Source: Sedimenticola sp. (GTDB lineage: Bacteria; Pseudomonadota; Gammaproteobacteria; Chromatiales; Chromatiaceae). From it: a stretch of 11,127 nucleotides of DNA. Positions 6,777 to 11,127 of the stretch are shown here, piece by piece. Location: contig JAPHUG010000059.1 of the NCBI GenBank assembly GCA_026197195.1, forward strand, positions 1 through 11,127, given 5' to 3'. The first letter of the stretch is position 1. Every line of letters starts with the position of its first letter. Under the pieces are notes generated by a model that was given only the letters and a program-made list of their open reading frames with translations, was not told where the DNA came from and searched no databases. A program made the position numbers and the translations under genes.

Positions 6777-7631
6777 ATGATTGAAGATAAAACAGTAGCC
6801 CTAGCGCAACTTCTAAACGATGCGTCAGCCAGCGGCAGCTTATCCCGCCTGGAAGCCGAGGTGCTGATGTCACATGCCATAGAAAAACCCCGCAGCTATC
6901 TCTTTGCCTGGCCTGAGTACAAACTGACAGAACAGCAGCAGACTACGTTTCTGACCCTGCTCGAGCGGCACCGACAAGGTGAACCTGTCGCCTATATCAT
7001 TGGCCGCCGTGAATTCTGGTCGCTCTCCCTCAAGGTGACCCCCGCCACACTCATCCCGCGACCGGAGACAGAGCAGCTGGTCGAACGCGCCCTGGCGCTG
7101 CTTCAACCCATGAGCCAGGGACGTATTGCCGATCTGGGCACAGGCAGCGGCGCAATTGCTGCCGCCCTGGCTAGCGAACGGCCGGACAGCTCAATTGTAG
7201 CAACGGACCAGTCCGAGGCCGCACTTGAAGTGGCCCGGTTTAACTTTGATAACCTGGGACTGAAAAACATCCGTACCCAGAGCGGCAGCTGGTTCAGTGC
7301 ACTGCCAACTAACGAGACCTTTGACCTGATCATAAGCAACCCACCCTATATCGCAGAACAGGATCCGCATCTACTGAATGACGGCCTGCCTTGGGAACCG
7401 GGGTCCGCATTGGTCTCAGGCACCGATGGCCTGGATGATATCAAGCATCTGATTGAACGCGCACCCGACCATCTGAACACGCAAGGCTGGCTGATACTTG
7501 AGCACGGATTCGATCAGGGAGAAGCCGTGCGCGCCCTCTTTTCAGCCGCGGGCTATCGCGAGGTCGCTACACACCCTGACTTGGAAAGACGAGACCGAAT
7601 AACCGAAGGTCGAAAACCAGAGCGCGAATAG
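6777..7631 (+). CDS. prmC: Release factor N5-glutamine methyltransferase
   Basis: PrmC (HemK) methylates the glutamine of the GGQ motif of RF1 and RF2, raising their release activity. The 284-aa protein has a helical N-terminal substrate-binding domain (about 1-75) ending in RRQGEPVAYIIGRREFW-type sequence, observed here as GEPVAYIIGRREFW (68-81). It is followed by a class I SAM methyltransferase fold with DLGTGSGAIAAALA (119-132). The family-defining NPPY is at 188-191 in IISNPPYIAEQDP. It lies directly downstream of its substrate gene prfA, the usual arrangement. A hairpin in the intervening gap may affect its translation. Confidence 0.96.
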   Translation: MIEDKTVALAQLLNDASASGSLSRLEAEVLMSHAIEKPRSYLFAWPEYKLTEQQQTTFLTLLERHRQGEPVAYIIGRREFWSLSLKVTPATLIPRPETEQLVERALALLQPMSQGRIADLGTGSGAIAAALASERPDSSIVATDQSEAALEVARFNFDNLGLKNIRTQSGSWFSALPTNETFDLIISNPPYIAEQDPHLLNDGLPWEPGSALVSGTDGLDDIKHLIERAPDHLNTQGWLILEHGFDQGEAVRALFSAAGYREVATHPDLERRDRITEGRKPERE

Positions 7632-7642
7632 CCGTTTTCAGC

Positions 7643-7668
7643 CACGAACAATAACCGTTAAATTCGTG
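7643..7668. other. Inverted repeat between prmC and the downstream promoter
   Basis: CACGAA (7643-7648) and TTCGTG (7663-7668) are perfect complements around 14 nt, ending exactly where the -35 element of the next gene's promoter begins. It could be a weak hairpin at the end of the hemA-prfA-prmC message (no T-run follows) or an operator for the downstream gene. Confidence 0.35.
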
Positions 7669-7696
7669 TTGAAATATCCGCATATCTCTTGATAAT
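7669..7696 (+). promoter_or_regulatory. Promoter for the small uncharacterised gene
   Basis: TTGAAA (7669-7674) and GATAAT (7691-7696) are separated by 16 bp. The -35 matches consensus at 4 of 6 positions and the -10 at 5 of 6. It lies in the 91-bp gap after prmC and would start transcription about 20 nt before the start codon at 7723, which has AGGA 7 nt upstream. It probably also serves moeB and the methyltransferase gene. Confidence 0.6.
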
Positions 7697-7722
7697 TTCT
7701 GTATAGCGTTTAGGATCAAACT

Positions 7723-8133
7723 ATGGAAATAGACGATAGCGATGTCATCAAACACCGGGAAATAGTCTTCACCGAACTGCATCCCGACCCTCAACAGGCT
7801 CATACCGCGGCCAGCCTGCTCAAGGAGATTGATGGTATTCTCGAGGTGTATGCCGAAAACCGCCTGCAACTGCGGATACGCTATCACGTATTGAAGATAT
7901 CACTTGAACAGATCGAAAACGCACTGACGGAATGCGGCTTCCATTTGAGCAGCAAGCTCATCTACAAGATTTCGCGCGCCCTCTACTACTACACCGAAGA
8001 GATTGAGCGCGCCAATAACGGGTGTAACGAAGAAGATCATAACAGCACACGTAAAATCTTTATCAATCGCTACGAACATCGGACACATGGCTGCTCAGAC
8101 ACACGCCCTGAGCACTGGCGAAAATACCTGTAG
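7723..8133 (+). CDS. Uncharacterised small protein, possible ferredoxin-like fold
   Basis: I do not recognise this 136-aa protein. It has good start signals (AGGA 7 nt before ATG, a promoter at 7669-7696) and no competing frame, so it is likely real. Residues 12-75 read as strand (REIVFTELH), helix (PQQAHTAASLLKEI), two strands (GILEVYAE, RLQLRIRYHV), helix (SLEQIENALTECG) and a short strand. That order suits a ferredoxin-like fold of the HMA type, but the metal-binding CxxC is absent. A second helix (about 77-98) leads to a basic, His/Cys-containing tail with NRYEHRTHGC (115-124) and RPEHWRKYL (128-136). No signal peptide or membrane segment is seen. It sits between prmC and moeB, which are adjacent in Pseudomonas, so it is an insertion relative to that order. 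The fold assignment is inference. Confidence 0.75.
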   Translation: MEIDDSDVIKHREIVFTELHPDPQQAHTAASLLKEIDGILEVYAENRLQLRIRYHVLKISLEQIENALTECGFHLSSKLIYKISRALYYYTEEIERANNGCNEEDHNSTRKIFINRYEHRTHGCSDTRPEHWRKYL

Positions 8134-8146
8134 CAGGATCCTACAG
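8128..8146 (+). other. Hairpin over the stop codon of the small gene
   Basis: CTGTAG (8128-8133, including the TAG stop) pairs with CTACAG (8141-8146) around 7 nt. No T-run follows, so transcription probably continues into moeB 65 nt later. The role is unknown and it may be chance. Confidence 0.25.
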
Positions 8147-8210
8147 CGGATACTTCCCTTTCAGGGGCCTCATTGGCGGGAGCTGTCAATGATGTCACAC
8201 CTGAGCAGAG

Positions 8211-8972
8211 ATGAATGACCTGCAACTTATGAATGATGAACAATTACTCCGCTACAGCCGGCAAATCATGCTCCCCTCGGTTGGCATTGAAGGACAGGAA
8301 AAACTGCTTGCGTCGCGAGTCCTGATCTTTGGACTGGGCGGACTGGGGTCACCCGTCGCCATGTATCTGGCTGCCGCCGGAGTTGGGGAGCTGGTACTGG
8401 TGGACTTCGACCGGGTCGATATCACCAATCTGCAACGCCAGATCATCCACACCACCGGGGCAGTCGGACAACTCAAGGTTGATTCCGCCCGACAATCTAT
8501 TCGCGCCATTAACCCGGATTGTCGCATTGAGACCGTCTCATCCCGACTGGAAGGGGCAGAGCTCGAACGGGAGATAAAACGCGCTGACCTGGTTATTGAT
8601 GGCACTGACAACTTCACCACCCGATTTGCCATTAATGATGCCTGTGTGGCCCATCAAGTACCTCTGGTATCTGGCGCAGCCATACGCATGGAAGGCCAGG
8701 TCTCTGTCTTTACCGGCCAACCGGGCGAGCCCTGTTATCGCTGCCTGTACGGATCAGCCGCCGAACTGGATGAAACCTGCTCATCCAATGGTGTACTCTC
8801 TCCTCTGGTCGGCATTATCGGAAGCGTACAAGCGGTCGAGGCGATCAAACTGCTAACTCACTCTGGCACCCCCCTGGTCGGCAGACTCCTACTGCTTGAT
8901 GCACTGGAAATGGAGTGGCGCACTCTTAAACTGAACAAGGACCCTGCCTGCAAAACGTGCAGCTCAAACTAA
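8211..8972 (+). CDS. moeB: MoeB/ThiF-family E1-like adenylyltransferase
   Basis: Members of this family activate the C-terminal Gly-Gly of small ubiquitin-like sulfur carriers (MoaD for molybdopterin, ThiS for thiamine) by adenylation. The 253-aa protein begins with the family hallmark LLRYSRQIMLP (12-22). It then has the nucleotide-binding GLGGLG (41-46), NLQRQIIH (73-80), the DGTDNF segment (130-135), the MoeB-like VSGAAIRMEGQ (153-163), and zinc-type cysteine pairs CYRC (175-178) and CKTC (247-250). Cys190 lies in ETCSSNGVLSP, where ThiF has its persulfide-forming cysteine, so MoeB and ThiF cannot be separated with certainty. Downstream of prmC, moeB is the usual neighbour. The start at 8211 has GAG about 5 nt upstream; Met7 (8229) is a weaker alternative. 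No MoaD or ThiS gene is in the window. Confidence 0.9.
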   Translation: MNDLQLMNDEQLLRYSRQIMLPSVGIEGQEKLLASRVLIFGLGGLGSPVAMYLAAAGVGELVLVDFDRVDITNLQRQIIHTTGAVGQLKVDSARQSIRAINPDCRIETVSSRLEGAELEREIKRADLVIDGTDNFTTRFAINDACVAHQVPLVSGAAIRMEGQVSVFTGQPGEPCYRCLYGSAAELDETCSSNGVLSPLVGIIGSVQAVEAIKLLTHSGTPLVGRLLLLDALEMEWRTLKLNKDPACKTCSSN

Positions 8973-8976
8973 TGCT

Positions 8977-9588
8977 ATGACAACACCACCTATCTCGGCG
9001 GAAAAAGCCCGCTATCTGGACACGCTTCGTCAAGACATTGAATTTTCTGATTCCCTATGCGGACAACCGCTGAAGTTTCAAACCACCTGGGGTCTCTTCT
9101 CACCCAAGGGCATTGATGAGGGAAGCCGTTTATTGCTCGACCACATGGAGGTCAGGGAGAACGATGACACGCTCGACCTGGGTTGTGGCTACGGCCCCCT
9201 CGGCCTCACCTTGGCAAAACTGGCACCCAAGGGTACCAGCGTCCTGGTCGACAAAGACTATGTTGCCATCGATTACAGCCGTAAGAATGCCGAGTTAAAC
9301 GCTATAAAGAATACTGAAATATTCTTAAGCAATGGCTTTTCCGAGGTCGGCAACCGGCACTTCGACCTCATTGTCTCTAATCTGCCCGCCAAAACAGGCA
9401 AAGAACTTTATTACCTCTATTTCTACGATGCCCTGGTTCGAATGAAACCCGGCGCCCGTTTTTACGTTGTAACCATCACGGGTCTTCGTAAATTTGTCCA
9501 GAAGGCGTTTATAGAGGTCTTTGGAAACTACAAAAAACTGAAACAGGGCAAGACCTATACCGTGGCAATGGCCACCTTAGAAGAATAA
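8977..9588 (+). CDS. Class I SAM-dependent methyltransferase, MTS (RsmC-like) type
   Basis: The 203-aa protein starts 4 nt after the moeB stop, so it is almost certainly co-transcribed. The segment WGLFSPKGIDEGSRLLL (38-54) followed by the SAM-binding motif DLGCGYGPLGLTLA (67-80) is characteristic of the MTS family, which includes RsmC and RlmG rRNA guanine-N2 methyltransferases and single-domain relatives. The catalytic motif, usually NPP(F/Y/I), is here NLPAKTGKE (135-143). The second residue is Leu and the residue after the Pro is Ala, while the following GK context is kept. The length fits the single-domain relatives rather than the two-domain RsmC. rRNA is a likely substrate class, but the actual substrate cannot be told. 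In Pseudomonas this place downstream of moeB is occupied by murI. Confidence 0.85.
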   Translation: MTTPPISAEKARYLDTLRQDIEFSDSLCGQPLKFQTTWGLFSPKGIDEGSRLLLDHMEVRENDDTLDLGCGYGPLGLTLAKLAPKGTSVLVDKDYVAIDYSRKNAELNAIKNTEIFLSNGFSEVGNRHFDLIVSNLPAKTGKELYYLYFYDALVRMKPGARFYVVTITGLRKFVQKAFIEVFGNYKKLKQGKTYTVAMATLEE

Positions 9589-9624
9589 CCCCGGCTAACC
9601 AACTCGGGTCAGGAAGACTCAAGT

Positions 9625-9653
9625 TTGGGCATTAAGCGAATATACTTTATAAT
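9625..9653 (+). promoter_or_regulatory. Promoter of the ANTAR response regulator gene
   Basis: TTGGGC (9625-9630) and a perfect TATAAT (9648-9653) are separated by the ideal 17 bp. Transcription would start near 9660, giving a leader of about 107 nt before the ATG at 9767. This is the best sigma70-type promoter in the window. The regulator is therefore probably its own unit, 37 bp or more beyond the methyltransferase stop. Confidence 0.7.
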
Positions 9654-9766
9654 CCTTAGTATCTAGCAATAGCCGCCAGCAGGAGGCTGTTTAAACATTT
9701 CTGATGCTCTGCCTCGCGCTGTGTAACAACCGCCAGGCAACTGTGCAAGGAACGATCAGAACTCAT

Positions 9767-10387
9767 ATGACACAATACAAAATCCTGGTTGCAGATGATG
9801 ACATCTTCACCCTCACCAGCATAACAAGCGGCCTGACCAAGGCGGGCTATGAGGTGATATCCGCCCCGGACGGTGAACAGGCCGTTCAGCTGGGGCTCGA
9901 GGAGCGACCTGATCTTGCCATCCTGGACATTCGTATGCCCGGCATCAGCGGAATAGAGACGGCCCGCAAGCTTCGCCAGCATGGCCAGATCAACGCCCTT
10001 TTCCTTAGTGCCTACAGTGATAAGGATGTCGTCGAACTGGCCACTCAGGAGGGCGCCCTTGGTTATCTGGTCAAACCCGTCAATATTCAGCAATTAATCC
10101 CGGCCATCGAGGCCGCGCTGAAGCGCTCAGCTGAATTCCATGAATTACAAAGAAAGGAAGTGGACCTCACCGACGCCATTAATCGTAATCGTGAAATCAG
10201 TGTTGCTGTCGGTATTTATATGGAGCGTTTTTCTATGGACGAACAGAGTGCGTTTGACGCGCTGCGAAATTACGCCCGATTCGAACAGATGAAACTGGCA
10301 CATCTGGCCAAGGCGCTGCTACAGAATTCTGACAACCGAAACCTGCTGCTTGAATCAATCCAGTCACATCACAATAAAGAGCAGTAG
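9767..10387 (+). CDS. Response regulator with C-terminal ANTAR RNA-binding domain
   Basis: Residues 1-120 form a receiver domain with the acidic cluster D10-D12, phosphoacceptor Asp54 (ILDIRMPG), Ser81 (FLSAYSD) and Lys103 (LVKPVN). Residues 135-188 match the ANTAR domain, with the conserved AVGIYMERFSMDEQSAFDAL (147-166) and LRNYAR (166-171). This domain architecture is that of AmiR/NasT-type regulators such as NasT and EutV. They bind paired hexaloop hairpins in leader RNAs and prevent premature termination, usually on phosphorylation or partner release. The 206-aa length fits. ATG 9767 gives the normal receiver start. An in-frame ATG at 9704 would add 21 unrelated residues and leave only ~44 nt after the predicted transcription start. 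AAGGA lies 15 nt before 9767, rather far. No histidine kinase or NasS-like sensor is in the window, so it is an orphan here and its target is unknown. Confidence 0.93.
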   Translation: MTQYKILVADDDIFTLTSITSGLTKAGYEVISAPDGEQAVQLGLEERPDLAILDIRMPGISGIETARKLRQHGQINALFLSAYSDKDVVELATQEGALGYLVKPVNIQQLIPAIEAALKRSAEFHELQRKEVDLTDAINRNREISVAVGIYMERFSMDEQSAFDALRNYARFEQMKLAHLAKALLQNSDNRNLLLESIQSHHNKEQ

Positions 10388-10408
10388 CCCGCACACTGAG
10401 CAGAAGCG

Positions 10409-10436
10409 ATAAAGCCGGATAAACACCCGGCTTTAT
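10409..10436. terminator. Bidirectional intrinsic terminator between the regulator gene and gatB
   Basis: ATAAAGCCGG (10409-10418) and CCGGCTTTAT (10427-10436) form a perfect 10-bp stem around an 8-nt loop. The outer bases are A-rich on one side and T-rich on the other, so it can act in both directions. It lies between two convergent genes, 22 nt beyond one stop codon and 22 nt beyond the other, which suits shared termination. Confidence 0.85.
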
Positions 10437-10458
10437 TCGACCACATACATGAACCCGG

Positions 10459-11127
10459 TCAGCCCAGCTTTTTCAACAACAACTCATTGACCTGCTGAGG
10501 ATTGGCCTTGCCCTTTGACTGCTTCATCACCTGACCGACAAAGAATCCGAGCATTTTGGGGCGCTTCTTTTCATCCGCATTACGGTAGTTCTCTACCTGA
10601 GCGGGATTCGCTTCCAGCACACCATCCACCACCGCCTCAATGGCACCGGTATCCGTTATCTGCTTCAACCCTTTCGCTTCAATGATCTGGTCGGCACTGC
10701 CTTCACCCGCCCACATCGCCTCAAAAACCTGTTTGGCTATCTTGCCAGAGATGGTCTTATCCACGATACGGAGCAACATACCACCCAGCGCAGTGGCATC
10801 CACAGGGCTCGCTTCAAGTGTTAGACCAGCCTTGTTCAGTGCGCCAGAAAGCTCACCCATGACCCAGTTTGCCGCCAATTTCGCATCACCGGCGGAGTCG
10901 GCCGTCAGCTCAAAGAAATCGGCCAATGATTTGCTGGCCGTCAGGACCGCTGCATCATAAGCACTCAGCCCATAGACCTCGGTGAAACGGGTCCGCTTGG
11001 CATCGGGTAGTTCCGGCATGGCAGAACGGATCGATTCCACAAGCTCTTGGTCCAGCTCAACGGGGAGCAGGTCAGGGTCAGGGAAATAGCGATAGTCATT
11101 CGCCTCTTCCTTGGAGCGCATGGAGCG
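10459..11127 (-). CDS. gatB: Aspartyl/glutamyl-tRNA amidotransferase subunit B, C-terminal part
   Basis: GatB is the kinase/tRNA-binding subunit of GatCAB, which converts mischarged Glu-tRNA(Gln) or Asp-tRNA(Asn) to the correct amidated forms. The visible 222 codons are the C-terminal half; the reading frame stays open to the right edge, so the start lies outside. [25 protein letters not shown] sequence at the open end is the strongly conserved GatB segment, here [18 protein letters not shown]. It is followed by the helical tail domain (YqeY-like), ending in [18 protein letters not shown] and the stop at 10459. In the usual order gatA and gatC would lie further right. Family-level assignment is secure; whether the enzyme serves Gln, Asn or both is not decidable here. 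Confidence 0.96.
   Translation of the reverse strand, partial: RSMRSKEEANDYRYFPDPDLLPVELDQELVESIRSAMPELPDAKRTRFTEVYGLSAYDAAVLTASKSLADFFELTADSAGDAKLAANWVMGELSGALNKAGLTLEASPVDATALGGMLLRIVDKTISGKIAKQVFEAMWAGEGSADQIIEAKGLKQITDTGAIEAVVDGVLEANPAQVENYRNADEKKRPKMLGFFVGQVMKQSKGKANPQQVNELLLKKLG

Noticed and set aside
8003..8218. 71-aa plus-strand frame bridging the small gene and moeB
   Set aside because: Mostly inside the small gene in another frame, with no ribosome-binding site. Its overlap with the moeB start is not evidence enough.
9589..9607. CCCG/CGGG hairpin after the methyltransferase gene as a terminator
   Set aside because: Only 4 bp with an 11-nt loop and no T-run. It does not qualify as an intrinsic terminator.
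9660..9766. Dual-hexaloop ANTAR target in the regulator's own leader
   Set aside because: Searched by eye for two hairpins with six-base A1/G4 loops followed by a terminator. Only weak stems such as AGCC/GGCT with a 10-nt loop were found, so autoregulation is not supported.

Overview
This window looks like an ordinary chromosomal segment of a gammaproteobacterium. The evidence is the block order, TPR lipoprotein / ispE / tRNA-Gln / prs on the minus strand, divergent from hemA-prfA-prmC-moeB on the plus strand. This closely follows the arrangement known in Pseudomonas and relatives. The protein sequences (HemA, RF1, PrmC, Prs) are also gammaproteobacterial in character. A finer placement, for example a sulfur-oxidising Chromatiales-type lineage, would be a guess.

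Layout: positions 43-4150 hold four minus-strand genes: prs (PRPP synthetase), tRNA-Gln(UUG), ispE (isoprenoid MEP pathway) and a large TPR lipoprotein gene. Between prs and tRNA-Gln is a non-coding stretch of about 400 bp. It carries two copies of an ~81-bp unit that each repeat the 3' end of the tRNA, then an intrinsic terminator, then an inverted-repeat-rich prs leader. A 251-bp divergent intergenic region (4151-4401), with a perfect 10-bp inverted repeat, separates the TPR gene from hemA. On the plus strand, hemA and prfA overlap by 4 bp and prmC follows after 27 bp. A small uncharacterised gene with its own good promoter comes next, then moeB/thiF-like, then a class I methyltransferase gene. 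A separate promoter then drives an ANTAR-type response regulator. A bidirectional terminator at 10409-10436 separates it from the convergent gatB, which runs off the right edge.

Functionally, several genes converge on glutamyl-/glutaminyl-tRNA and translation. HemA consumes Glu-tRNA for haem synthesis, GatB is part of the amidotransferase that can make Gln-tRNA or Asn-tRNA, tRNA-Gln is encoded here, RF1 terminates translation, and PrmC methylates RF1. Prs and IspE supply PRPP and isoprenoid precursors.

No phage, IS element, CRISPR array or toxin/defence cassette is visible. The points most worth a second look are: the tRNA-Gln 3'-end repeats (resembling in organisation the rtT repeats behind E. 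coli tyrT); the absence of lolB from its usual place between the TPR gene and ispE; a possible near-leaderless ispE promoter in that junction; the unrecognised small protein inserted between prmC and moeB; the non-canonical NLPA motif in the methyltransferase; and the orphan ANTAR regulator.
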